A stretch of 64,000 bases of DNA from Hyphomicrobiales bacterium (GTDB lineage Bacteria; Pseudomonadota; Alphaproteobacteria; Rhizobiales; JACESI01): NCBI GenBank assembly GCA_013911885.1, contig JACESI010000002.1, positions 62,001-126,000 of the forward strand, in the 5' to 3' direction. Made by a program: the position numbers and the translations under genes. The notes below the pieces were generated by a model. The model had not been told where the DNA came from and ran no database searches. It saw only the letters and a list, made by a program, of their open reading frames with translations. The first letter of the stretch is position 1; the number at the start of each line of letters is the position of its first letter. Shown piece by piece: positions 50,521 to 60,500 of the stretch.

Positions 50521-51225
50521 TTATTGCGGTTTTGGCGCAGGCGCGGCACCGGTCGCACCTGGCGCTGCGGCACCTTCCGCGGGCGCTTTTTCAAGAAGGC
50601 GCTGGCGTGCCTCTTCCGCTTTGCGCTGAAGCCGCTGCTGCAAGGTTTCGCGGCTTTCGGCGGCAAGGGAAGGATCAATCGGCGGGCCGTCATAGGTCGC
50701 GGTGAAGCCTGCGAGAGAAATCGGAAACTCGACCTGCTTGCCGTTGGTTCCAATTCCGATGACTTTCATATCCTTGCCGCGTTTCATCGAGGTGACAAGG
50801 GTATCTTCAAACCGTGCTTCGACGAAACAGGCCTGCGGCGAGCAGACCTGGAATTTGGCCGTGCCCGTATTGGCGCCGTCAATCTGAATGCGCATGCCCG
50901 GCTGGATCAGCAGTCCCGGTGGGACAGCCATGGTAAAGCCCTTCTGCTTGACCCCTTCAAAATCGGTAATCCGCAGCGAAGCGATAGGTTTGCCATCATT
51001 GCCTGGCACCTGAATGTTGATCGCGCAGATCTTCTTGTTTTCTTTGGGATCGACCTGACAGATCTTGAACCAACCTTCAGGAAGCACCGGCGCGGCAGGT
51101 TGCTGACCTGCTGCAGGTGGCTGTGTCGCGGGCGCCTGCTGCTGTGCGTACGCATGGGTCGCCATCAATGCGACGAGCATAGTGGAACAAAGCGATGCGA
51201 CAAACGACCTTTGTAATCTCTTCAT
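50521..51225 (-). CDS. Invasion-associated locus B (IalB) family periplasmic protein
   Basis: 234 residues: signal peptide (CSTMLVALMATHAYAQ), a Pro/Gln/Ala low-complexity part, then the IalB fold with WFKICQVDPKENKKICAINIQ, LRITDFEG, AVPPGLLIQPGMRI, and FQVCSPQACFVEARF. Four cysteines form the family disulfides. A charged helix and another Ala/Pro-rich tail end it. IalB family proteins are common in Hyphomicrobiales and assist the cell envelope or host interaction. Confidence 0.88.
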   Translation of the reverse strand: MKRLQRSFVASLCSTMLVALMATHAYAQQQAPATQPPAAGQQPAAPVLPEGWFKICQVDPKENKKICAINIQVPGNDGKPIASLRITDFEGVKQKGFTMAVPPGLLIQPGMRIQIDGANTGTAKFQVCSPQACFVEARFEDTLVTSMKRGKDMKVIGIGTNGKQVEFPISLAGFTATYDGPPIDPSLAAESRETLQQRLQRKAEEARQRLLEKAPAEGAAAPGATGAAPAPKPQ

Positions 51226-51626
51226 GAATACCTCGTAGTGAATAGGCCTCTCGGCAATACCCTTTGGATAAACCGCAGAGCCCCGTGCTTTCGGCGCGCT
51301 GTCTTTACCACGAATTTGAGGTAAAATATGACAAAGCGCCTCGTTGATTGTTTTTTCAAAGTCGATCTACATCATCACAACCAAGAAACCAAGTCTTTGG
51401 GCAAGACCCTGCCGGAGATCGCGGCCTTTTGCCTCGTTAGCGGATGAGCCCCAACCACCTTTTCGCCGCCTTCTTGCGCACTTGATTGGGGAATTTGAGT
51501 GCTCTATCGGCCTTCGGCGTGGGCGGTACTTTCTATTGGGTCACGGTTCTGTTCAAATATAGGTGTGATTCTGTGCAGCATTCGCCGGGCGGGATAGAGC
51601 ACGATCAAGCATAGAGAGTAGAGTGA
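51226..51626. other. Intergenic region with imperfect hairpin
   Basis: About 400 bases without a credible gene. A long imperfect hairpin is centred on TTTACC-ACGAATTTGA-GGTAAA (51304-51325), with GCGC arms at 51294-51340. It could regulate ialB or the yejA-like gene, but no direction is clear. Confidence 0.4.
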
Positions 51627-53555
51627 ATGAACACGAATCACATCAATCAGGTGCGGATCACAGTACCCATCAAAGTGCGGAATTCACCCGTGTCCCGTTT
51701 CAATCGTCTGCCAGGTCCAAGAACCCCTTTCGGCAGGGCCGTTATTCTGCTTGCGATGATCGTGACCATCCTGGCAGGCGCGGACGATTTGCGGGCAAAT
51801 GAAGCGCTTCAGCCGGTCGGCGGCATTGCCATGCATGGGGTGCCCGAACTGCCTGACGGCTTTACGCATTTTCCCTATGCGGACCCGGCAGCGCCGAAAG
51901 GCGGCACAATCACCTACGGCATTCAGGGGTCGTTTGACAGCGTGAACCCTTTCATTCTGCGCGGCCAGAAAGTTTCAGGCCTCCGTGATGCGTTTTATGG
52001 CAACAATGTCTTTGAAAGCCTGATGATCCGCAGTCATGACGAGCCGTTTGCGATGTATGGCTTGATCGCGGAGAACGTGATCATGCCCGCCGACCGTTCT
52101 TTCATCGAATTCATTCTCAATCAAAAAGCACGGTTTTCGGATGGCATGCCGGTCACGCCCGAAGACGTGATCTTTTCGGCTGAAATTCTCGCGAAGAAAG
52201 GCCGTCCGAACTATCAGAAATATTATTCGCGCATTCGGTCGATGGAGAAGACCGGCGAAAACCGGGTGCGGATCACCTTTAACGGCGAGCCTGACCGGGA
52301 ATTGCCGCTTCTTCTCAGCCTTTTGCCGATCCTGCCCAAACATGCAATCCATGCCGAGACATTCGACCAGACGACCTTGACGCCGATCATCGGAACCGGC
52401 CCCTACCTTCTCACCAAGGTCGATCAGGGTTCTGGCATCACCCTCACCAGAGATCCGAATTATTGGGCAAAGGATCTGCCGGTGAAGCGCGGTCTCGATA
52501 ATTTCGATGAAATCCGCTTCGTCTATTATCGCGAATCAAAAACGCTTTTCGAGGCCTTCAAGAAGGGCCTTGTCGATGTTTATTTCGATAGTGATCCAAA
52601 CAACTGGAGCGCCGCCTATGAAGGGCGTGCCCTGAGCGAAGGCCGGATCATCCAATCGACCTTCGAAACCGGCCTTTCAAGCGGCGTTCGGGGCTATGCC
52701 TTCAACACCCGCCGTGCGCCGCTCTCAGACATCCGGGTGCGCAAGGCACTTTCGATGATGTTCGATTTCAAATGGATGAACGAAAACCTCTTCAGTGGCG
52801 GGTATGAACGCACGGGGAGTTTTTTTCAGAATTCGGAACTTTCAGCCCTTGGCGTCGCAGCCTCCGGGAATGAGCGCGCGTTGCTGCGCCCGTTCATGGC
52901 GGAAATCGATCCAGAAGTTCTGGAGGGGCGCTATCAACCATCTAAAACCGATGGTTCGGGGCGCGACCGCGCCATGTTGCGCGCGGCACTTACTGAATTG
53001 CAGTCTGCGGGCTATCGTCTCAAGGATCGCGTTCTTGTCGATCATACGGGAAAGCCGCTTGCGCTCGAACTCCTGATGGCCTCTGGGGGTGATCAGGAAC
53101 GGGTCGCGCTTTCCTATTCCCAGACGCTCGCCACGCTCGGCATTCAGCTCACCGTGCGCCCAGTTGATGCAGCGCAGTTCGAGGAGCGGCGCAAGACTTT
53201 CGATTTCGACATGCTGTCCTGGAATTGGGCAGGATCGCTCTCGCCTGGCAACGAGCAATATTTCCGGTGGAGTTCGCCATTTGCGGATCAGCCCGGTTCT
53301 TTCAATTTTTCCGGGGTTAAAAGCAAAGGCGTGGATGCAATGATTGACGCCATGCTCGCAGCCGTTGAAAAGTCGGATTATGTCGATGCCGTTCGTGCGC
53401 TCGACCGTTTGCTGATGTCGGGCCGCTATGTCCTTCCGCACTACCACATGCCACGTCAGCTTGTCGGCCACAGCGCGCGGATCGGCATGCCACAGACGGT
53501 TTCGCTTTATGGCGCACGACCGGAAACATGGTGGATCAGGGAGGTTGTGCAATGA
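51627..53555 (+). CDS. YejA-like ABC transporter substrate-binding protein
   Basis: 642 residues. A long basic N-terminus and hydrophobic signal (FGRAVILLAMIVTILAGAD) precede the family-5 peptide-binding fold: FPYADPAAPKGGTITYGIQGSFDSVNPF, then GLRDAFYGNNVFESLM and the ARFSDGMPVTPEDV block typical of YejA microcin/peptide receptors. No permease or ATPase genes are beside it. Its stop overlaps the next gene start by ATGA. Confidence 0.88.
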   Translation: MNTNHINQVRITVPIKVRNSPVSRFNRLPGPRTPFGRAVILLAMIVTILAGADDLRANEALQPVGGIAMHGVPELPDGFTHFPYADPAAPKGGTITYGIQGSFDSVNPFILRGQKVSGLRDAFYGNNVFESLMIRSHDEPFAMYGLIAENVIMPADRSFIEFILNQKARFSDGMPVTPEDVIFSAEILAKKGRPNYQKYYSRIRSMEKTGENRVRITFNGEPDRELPLLLSLLPILPKHAIHAETFDQTTLTPIIGTGPYLLTKVDQGSGITLTRDPNYWAKDLPVKRGLDNFDEIRFVYYRESKTLFEAFKKGLVDVYFDSDPNNWSAAYEGRALSEGRIIQSTFETGLSSGVRGYAFNTRRAPLSDIRVRKALSMMFDFKWMNENLFSGGYERTGSFFQNSELSALGVAASGNERALLRPFMAEIDPEVLEGRYQPSKTDGSGRDRAMLRAALTELQSAGYRLKDRVLVDHTGKPLALELLMASGGDQERVALSYSQTLATLGIQLTVRPVDAAQFEERRKTFDFDMLSWNWAGSLSPGNEQYFRWSSPFADQPGSFNFSGVKSKGVDAMIDAMLAAVEKSDYVDAVRALDRLLMSGRYVLPHYHMPRQLVGHSARIGMPQTVSLYGARPETWWIREVVQ

Positions 53556-55264
53556 TTCTGGTTTCTGAAAGCCAGCAGCAGGCCTATCTCGATGCGGGAT
53601 TGTGGTCGCAGGACAGCGCGACCCATAGCCTTGACGGGCTGTTGCGCGCGCATGCCGTCCGGATACCCGACGCTACCGCCCTCGCCGATTCCCCGGATCG
53701 CAATGCATGGACCAGTGGCGACCCGCGCCGCCTCTCCTGGGCTGATCTCGACCGCGCGGTCACGGCATTTGCGCGCTTTCTCAATAGCCTTGATCTTCCG
53801 CCGGATGCAGTGATCGCGCTCTATGGGGCGCAAACCAGCGACATGGTAATATCGCTTCTCGCGGTCCACCGCGCGGGTTTCATCGCTGCCCCGATTCCGC
53901 TTTATTGGCGTGAGGCCGAGATGCGCGACTATCTCACGGAAATACAGGCCCGTGTCATTATCGTGAGCGACCGTGTGGAGGCTGACCTTCCGGCGCTTCG
54001 ATGCCGCGATCTCGCACAAAGCCTTTTCTCTGTCAAATTCATCATGGGATTCGGCGATTTCCTGCCGGATGGTGTTGTTGATCTCGATACGATCCTGCCC
54101 GCCTTCGCGGAAAACGCGGATGCGCAGGAGAGTTTTGTACCGATTGACCCAAACGCCATTGTCTCAGTCCACCCCTGCGGCTTGCAATCGCGCGATACGG
54201 AAATCGTCCTGCCGCGATCATCAAACCAGTGGCTTGCCGCTGAAAGGGCTTTGTTCGGTGCCATCAATAACGAACGCGACAATGCGGCGGGGAGTGTTCT
54301 GACGCCATTTTCTCTATCCGGGCTTGCCGGTTTTCTTGCTGGCTTCATTCACGCGCTGCGGCACGGAAAGACGCTGCATCTGCATCATTTTCGCAGTCTC
54401 AATACGCTGAACGGGCATATTGACCTCGTCAAACCCGGTCTTGTCCTCGTGCCGAAATCGCTCCTCGACGAGGCGAACAATCGTCTTTCCGTCCACCGAA
54501 ATCTGATCGTGGCGGCGGTATGGAAAAACGATCACCTGCGCCCGCAACCGGTCAGCGGCGACCAGCCGGAGACGATTTTCGACATCACCATCATCAATGA
54601 AATCACTGCCTTTGGCAGCCTTCGTCCTAATGGCGCGATGGTTCCGGAACCGTTGTCGCTGAATGCGCCGGGCAAGGATATTGCGCTCCATCTGCGCGGT
54701 GCAAACAATGGCCGCGTTCGCCAGCCACAGAAAATTGGCGGTGGCGAGCTGATCGCGACAGGTGCCGCGATCCCGGAGTTTCTTTTTCCAAGCAACAGCG
54801 AGAAGCGGGCACTAGCGCGCCTGCGCAACAAAAAACTCGATGATGGCGTGCACACCCATGTCGCCTGCCGCGTGACCAACGAAGCCGGCACTGCGTGCGA
54901 GCCGATCGGCTTTCTCATCAACACCGTTTCCCGCTCCAGTCAGGTGGTTGCCGCAGACGAACTCGATGATCTCTACAAATCAGTGCCGAATGTTGCCGAT
55001 GCCGCGCATTTCATTGATCCGAATTCAGGCAGCCTCAACGTCGCCGTCGTCGGCGTCGGCAATGTTGTGCCATCGCCCGATGAGTTCCGCGACGCCCTTA
55101 TCGAAATGGGGGTAAGCCCCCTCAAGCTGCCGGAAGGCGTCTATCGCACCAATGCGATCAAGCGTGGTGTGGGCGATCTCGTCATCCGCCATGAACTTGC
55201 GGCCCTGATCGCTCACAGCGAGACCCGCCGCCGTGTTCTGGAAATGCAGCAGGCCCTCGGCTAG
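53552..55264 (+). CDS. Degenerate AMP-binding (acyl-CoA synthetase-like) protein
   Basis: 570 residues from ATG 53552, four bases inside the yejA-like gene. The N-domain has WADLDRAVTAFARFLNSL, ALYGAQTSDMVISLLAVHRAGFIAAPIP, as in acyl-CoA ligases. The phosphate-binding loop (normally TSGTTGxPK) is replaced by IVSVHPCGLQSRDTEIVLPR, and the usual YGxTE-like motif and the Gly-Asp/Lys core region are hard to see. The protein may have lost adenylation and act as a binding or regulatory protein, or be a strongly divergent ligase. Confidence 0.72.
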   Translation: MILVSESQQQAYLDAGLWSQDSATHSLDGLLRAHAVRIPDATALADSPDRNAWTSGDPRRLSWADLDRAVTAFARFLNSLDLPPDAVIALYGAQTSDMVISLLAVHRAGFIAAPIPLYWREAEMRDYLTEIQARVIIVSDRVEADLPALRCRDLAQSLFSVKFIMGFGDFLPDGVVDLDTILPAFAENADAQESFVPIDPNAIVSVHPCGLQSRDTEIVLPRSSNQWLAAERALFGAINNERDNAAGSVLTPFSLSGLAGFLAGFIHALRHGKTLHLHHFRSLNTLNGHIDLVKPGLVLVPKSLLDEANNRLSVHRNLIVAAVWKNDHLRPQPVSGDQPETIFDITIINEITAFGSLRPNGAMVPEPLSLNAPGKDIALHLRGANNGRVRQPQKIGGGELIATGAAIPEFLFPSNSEKRALARLRNKKLDDGVHTHVACRVTNEAGTACEPIGFLINTVSRSSQVVAADELDDLYKSVPNVADAAHFIDPNSGSLNVAVVGVGNVVPSPDEFRDALIEMGVSPLKLPEGVYRTNAIKRGVGDLVIRHELAALIAHSETRRRVLEMQQALG

Positions 55265-55441
55265 AGACAGTCTGATATCCCTATTGGCAGCCCACCGGGT
55301 CTTCTGGTTGAGCGTGTGTTAACTTCGATTACAAAGTTTGTATGCCAATTCTTTCCGGGTCATCGATTTTTCACCGTGTTTTCATTCATCTGATCTCATT
55401 CTTGTCGGAACGACCTGGTCAATTCTGATCGACTTTTGCAG

Positions 55442-56773
55442 ATGGGTGAGATGATGTACCGAGCAGCGCGCGCACTGATAATTAAGCCGCCTCGCGACAA
55501 CCAGCAAATCAGCCTTGATCACGACCCGCTTCAGGAGATCATGAATTTTGGCATCTCGGCGGAGACGGTTTATGCGGGCGGAAAGGTCGATCTGAGCGCG
55601 ATTGCGAGCCTGCCGGACATCGTGATCCTTGACGCGGCAAACAGCAGCGATCCGATGATCATGGCGGATTATTCGAGACAGCTCCTCACCCATTCGCTTT
55701 CAAGCATTCTGCCGATTGTGATGATCGGAAAAGCATCCGATTTCGCCAAATTCGACGTCAATCTTCATCTCGATTGCCGCGCGCCCGCCCATGTCATTGC
55801 GAAAAAGCTGAAACACGCCATCCGTATTGCCGCAATGAAGCTTGAACATATGGCCCGCCTCGAGACCGCCCGCGTCTTCGGTATTGCCGCGGAGGCAGCG
55901 GCGGAGCCCGCACCAGCCAAATCCGAACGACTGCTCGTCGTCGGCAAGGGCGAGCGTTATTTTCAGCTTGCAAGCGCGTTTCAGGGAACCGCAAGCCTGA
56001 AATGCGTCACGACCTTTGCGGAGGCCTGGCGCATTCTCGAGGAGAAAGCAGCATTTGATTGCCTGATCATCGACACTTTTGCTTCGCCGGATTTCGATCT
56101 CGATGATCTGAAGGCGCGCAAATTGAATACGCGGTTTTTCAGCCTGCCGGTCCTCCTCTTGCAGGAAGGTCTTTCCTTTGAAACGCAGGAAGCTCTTGCC
56201 GAGACCGGCATATGCGATCTTTTTGATCTTCAGGGCGGCGGCAGCGAAATCGCAGCCTATGTCAAGACGCTCATTCAGGCCGAACGGATGCGCCTCTCGC
56301 TGCTCACGGCCTTTAAGGCGCCGCGCTTCGAACCGGTGCACGACAGGACGACGGGTCTTGCAAGCCGGGCTTTCTTCGAAAAGCATCTCGAGCGGCTTCT
56401 CGTGCAAAGCCGCGCCTGGCGGATACCCGTGGCCTTCGGGCTTCTCGATGTCAGCGTGCTGTTTCACGCCGGTGGCGAGAGCGACCATGCGCGCTGCCGG
56501 GTGATACACGCGCAGGTCGGCCAGACGATTGCTTCTCTGGTACGGGCCGAGGATACGGCGACCCATCTTGGTGATGGGAAATTCGTCATCGCTGCGCCGA
56601 ATTCGACCGGTCTCACGATTTCCGTCCTGATCGGCCGGATCAGCGCGGTGCTTGGAATGACAGCCTTTTCCGTTGGCGACGAACTCGGCCGGATTGATAT
56701 TGATACCCACTATTTTGAATCCCGCCCCGGGGATTCGCTCCAAACCGTGATGCAGGAATTGACCGGCGGCTGA
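55442..56773 (+). CDS. Degenerate PleD-like protein: receiver-like plus GGDEF-like domains
   Basis: 443 residues (start at ATG 55442 uncertain; ATG 55451 possible). The first part looks like two receiver-like folds (IVILDAANSSDPMIM, then CLIIDTFASPDFDLDDL), without a clear Asp/Lys/Thr set. The C-terminus looks like a GGDEF domain, with VHDRTTGLASRAFFEKHLERL and RAEDTATHLGDGKFVIAAPN; the signature GGDEF is LGDGK here, so it is probably not a cyclase. It may be a c-di-GMP or PleD-type regulatory partner. Confidence 0.72.
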   Translation: MGEMMYRAARALIIKPPRDNQQISLDHDPLQEIMNFGISAETVYAGGKVDLSAIASLPDIVILDAANSSDPMIMADYSRQLLTHSLSSILPIVMIGKASDFAKFDVNLHLDCRAPAHVIAKKLKHAIRIAAMKLEHMARLETARVFGIAAEAAAEPAPAKSERLLVVGKGERYFQLASAFQGTASLKCVTTFAEAWRILEEKAAFDCLIIDTFASPDFDLDDLKARKLNTRFFSLPVLLLQEGLSFETQEALAETGICDLFDLQGGGSEIAAYVKTLIQAERMRLSLLTAFKAPRFEPVHDRTTGLASRAFFEKHLERLLVQSRAWRIPVAFGLLDVSVLFHAGGESDHARCRVIHAQVGQTIASLVRAEDTATHLGDGKFVIAAPNSTGLTISVLIGRISAVLGMTAFSVGDELGRIDIDTHYFESRPGDSLQTVMQELTGG

Positions 56774-56833
56774 GTGACAAGGGCTAAAGGCTCATGCTAA
56801 CTCTCGGTTAAACTGGAAAAACCGGAGAGCCAC

Positions 56834-57493
56834 ATGACCGCGAAACCGCTTACCATCGATATCGTCTCCGATGTCATGTGCCCCTGGTGCTATATTGGCA
56901 AACGACGCCTTGAACAGTCCTTGGCAATGATGCCCGACCTTGACGTCGAAATCCGCTGGCGCCCGTTTCAGCTTGACGCGACGATCCCGGAAGGCGGGAT
57001 GTCACGCACGGAATATCTCACCCGGAAATTCGGTGGCGACGATCGCGCGCGTCAGATCTATGCGCAGATTCAGGAAGCCGGAGAAACGGAGAATCTCGAC
57101 TTCGCCTTCGATCAGATCGCAAAATCGCCAAACACGCTCAACGCCCACCGCCTGATCCGCTGGGCGCAATCGACCGGTCATCAGAACGCCCTTGTTGAAG
57201 AACTGTTCAAGCTGTTCTTCATGGAGGGCGCAGATATCGGCGACAAGGCCGTGCTTGCCGATGCAGCAGCCGCGGTCGGCATGGAGCGCGAGGTGGTGGA
57301 AAGGCTCCTTGCCGGATCATCCGATGTTGAGCAGGTGAAAGCAGAAATCGCCCATGCCCAGCAGATCGGCGTCACCGGTGTGCCGTGTTTCATCATTGAT
57401 GAGAAATATGCGCTGATGGGCGCACAGCAGCCGGAAACACTGGTTCAGGCATTTCAGCAGGCCCTGTCCGAACGCACGGCGCCGACGGGTTGA
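56834..57493 (+). CDS. FrnE-like DsbA family oxidoreductase
   Basis: 219 residues with no signal peptide. N-terminal motif DVMCPWCYIGKRRLEQSL (CPWC) and the C-terminal cis-Pro part TGVPCFIIDEKYALMGAQQPE identify the FrnE/2-hydroxychromene isomerase-like DsbA group. It acts probably in the cytoplasm on thiols or small compounds. Convergent with mfd, seven bases away. Confidence 0.9.
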   Translation: MTAKPLTIDIVSDVMCPWCYIGKRRLEQSLAMMPDLDVEIRWRPFQLDATIPEGGMSRTEYLTRKFGGDDRARQIYAQIQEAGETENLDFAFDQIAKSPNTLNAHRLIRWAQSTGHQNALVEELFKLFFMEGADIGDKAVLADAAAAVGMEREVVERLLAGSSDVEQVKAEIAHAQQIGVTGVPCFIIDEKYALMGAQQPETLVQAFQQALSERTAPTG

Positions 57494-57500
57494 AAGCGTC

Positions 57501-60500
57501 TCAAGCGGCCTTCTCGCCTTCGCTGACGAGCTTTGCAAGCTGGCTCAGGATCACAGCGCTGCCCTTCAGCCGCTTTTCCGGCACTGGCCAGTCGCGCAGA
57601 ATCACGAGCCGCTGATCCGGCTTGATCTTGGCCAGACTTCCCTGCTCGGAAATATAGCGCACCAGAGCCGTCGGGTTCGGGAATTCCTTGTTTCTGAAAG
57701 TCAGAACCAGTCCTTTCGGTCCCGCATCCACCTTTTCTACATTGGCAACCCGGCAAAGCCCCTTGATGAAGACGATCTTCAGCAGATGTTCGACCTCTTC
57801 CGGCAAGGGGCCGAAGCGGTCGATCAGGTCCGCGCCGAAGCCGTCGATTTCCTTTGCATCGGCAAGGTCGGCAAGGCGGCGATAGAGTTGCAGCCTCAAG
57901 TTAAGATCGGGCACATAAGTCTCCGGGATCAGGACGGGTGTGCCGACGGTGATCTGCGGTGACCATTTGCCGTCGTCCTCGCTCTCGCCCCCAGCCTTCT
58001 GGGTTGCGACCGCCTCTTCCAGCATTTGCTGGTAAAGCTCGAAGCCGACCTCCCGAACATGGCCTGATTGTTCTTCACCGAGAAGATTGCCAGAACCGCG
58101 CTGATCGAGATCGTGGCTTGCAAGCTGGAAGCCGGCGCCGAGACTATCAAGCGATTGCAGCACTTTGAGCCGGCGTTCTGCGGCACGTGTCAGCGTCTTG
58201 TTCACTGCAACCGTCATGATGGCATAGGCGCGGGTCTTGGATCGGCCGACCCTGCCCCGGATCTGATAGAGCTGGGCAAGCCCGAACATGTCGGCGCGAT
58301 GTACAATCAGCGTGTTCGCCCGCGGCACGTCCAGACCCGATTCAACGATGGTCGTTGAAAGCAGCACGTCATATTGCCCTTCGTAGAAGGCATTCATGAC
58401 ATCCTCAAGCTCGCTCGGGGCCATCTGGCCATGGGCGACCGCGACCTTGAGTTCCGGTACTTTTTCATCCAGAAATTCACGAATGGTGCGAATATCGCTG
58501 ATGCGCGGACAGACATAGAAGCTCTGCCCGCCGCGATAGCGCTCGCGCAGCAAGGCTTCCCGGATCGTGATTCCGTCGAAAGGCGAGACGAAGGTGCGCA
58601 CCGAGAGCCGATCGACCGGCGGCGTGGTGATCAGCGACAATTCCCTCACCCCGGTCAGCGCCAGTTGCAGCGTACGCGGGATCGGCGTTGCCGAAAGCGT
58701 GAGGACGTGCACTTCCGATTTCAGTTCCTTCAGCCGTTCCTTGTGCTTCACGCCGAAACGCTGCTCTTCGTCAATGATCAGAAGGCCGAGATCCTTGAAG
58801 GCGATCGCCTTGCCGAGCAGCGCGTGGGTGCCGATAACGATATCGACATTGCCGTTCATCATGCCGGATTTCGTGTCATTCAGGACCTTTCCGCTGACGA
58901 GACGCGATGCCTGTTCAACACGAACGGGAAGGCCGGAAAAGCGGTCGCGGAAAGTCTGGAAATGCTGCCGGGCGAGCAGTGTCGTCGGCACGACGACCGC
59001 AACCTGCTTGCCGTTCATGACAGCGACGAAGGCGGCCCGAAGGGCAACTTCTGTCTTGCCGAAGCCGACATCGCCGCAGATGAGGCGGTCCATCGGCCGG
59101 CCGGTGACGAGATCATCGAGAACCGCGTCGATGGCCGACAACTGATCTTCCGTCTCATCATAGGGAAAGCGGGCGACAAATTCGCCATAAAGACCATCAG
59201 GCGTCGGCAAGGGCGTTGCCGTCTTGAGAGCGCGTCTTGCCGCCACCGCGATCAGCTGATCGGCCATGTCGAGAAGCCGCTTTTTCAGCTTTGCCTTGCG
59301 CGCCTGCCAGGCGGTACCGCCGAGCCGGTCAAGCGGGGTCTCGCTCTCGCCTGATCCATAGCGCGAGAGAAGTTCGATATTCTCAACCGGCAGGAACAGA
59401 CGGTCGCCGCCATGATAGGTTATTTCGAGGCAATCATGCGGCGCCCCCGCCGCCATGATCGAGCGCAGACCTTCAAACCGACCGATCCCGTGGTCGATAT
59501 GAACGACCAGATCGCCTTCGGAAAGACTGGTGACTTCCGAAATGAAGTCGGCATCCTTGCGCCGCCGTTTCGATTTGCGCACGAGCCTGTCGCCCAGAAT
59601 ATCCTGCTCGCCGATCATCATGAGGCCGGGGGTCTCGAAGCCTGTCTCAACCGGCAGAACAACCAGGGCAGCCACCCCGCTCGGCAGAGCCAGAACCTCA
59701 TCCCAGTTGCCGCAGGTGCGCACCAGCGCGAGGCCGTGGTCATTCAGCATCTGCCCCATGCGTTCGGCCGTGCCGGTCGACCAGCAGGCAATCGCCACCC
59801 GTCTCTCAGGCCCAAGCTGCGCTTTCACATGTTCGCTTACGGCATCAAAGACATTCATCTGGTCATTGTTGCGCTCGGGTGCGAAACTTCGCCCGGTCTT
59901 TCCTTCAAGATCGATCACGCGACGGTCGACCTGCATGACGCTGAACGGCGACAATTCGATCTTCTGGCGGTGCGCCATCGAGGCAAACAACTCTCTCGGT
60001 TCAGCATAGAGCATGTCCGGTTTGACCGGCTTGTAGGGCGTCCCGTCGCCATGGGCTTCTTCCATCGCGCTGAGACGGGCCTGATAATGATCTTTCACCT
60101 GTGCGTAGCGGGCCTTCATCGCCTCATCGGCAAGGTGATCCAGAATGATCGGCGCATCACCGGTCAGGCTCAGCACGTCGCTCAGGCTTTCATGGAAAAA
60201 TGGCAGCCAGTGTTCCATACCGGCATAACGCCGCCCCTCGCTCACGGCCTGATACAGCGCATCGTCACGGGTCGTGGCGCCGAACGTGCGCACATATGTT
60301 TCGCGGAAACGGCGGATTGTCTCCTCATTGAGCTGGATCTCGCTCATCGGAACGAGGCTGAAGTCATTCATCTGATGAAGCGAGCGTTGCGTTTCGGGAT
60401 CGAAACTGCGGATCGATTCAAGCGTATCGCCAAAGAAATCAAGCCGCAGCGGATCGCCCTCGCCGGGCGCATAAAGATCGATAATGCCGCCACGAACGGC

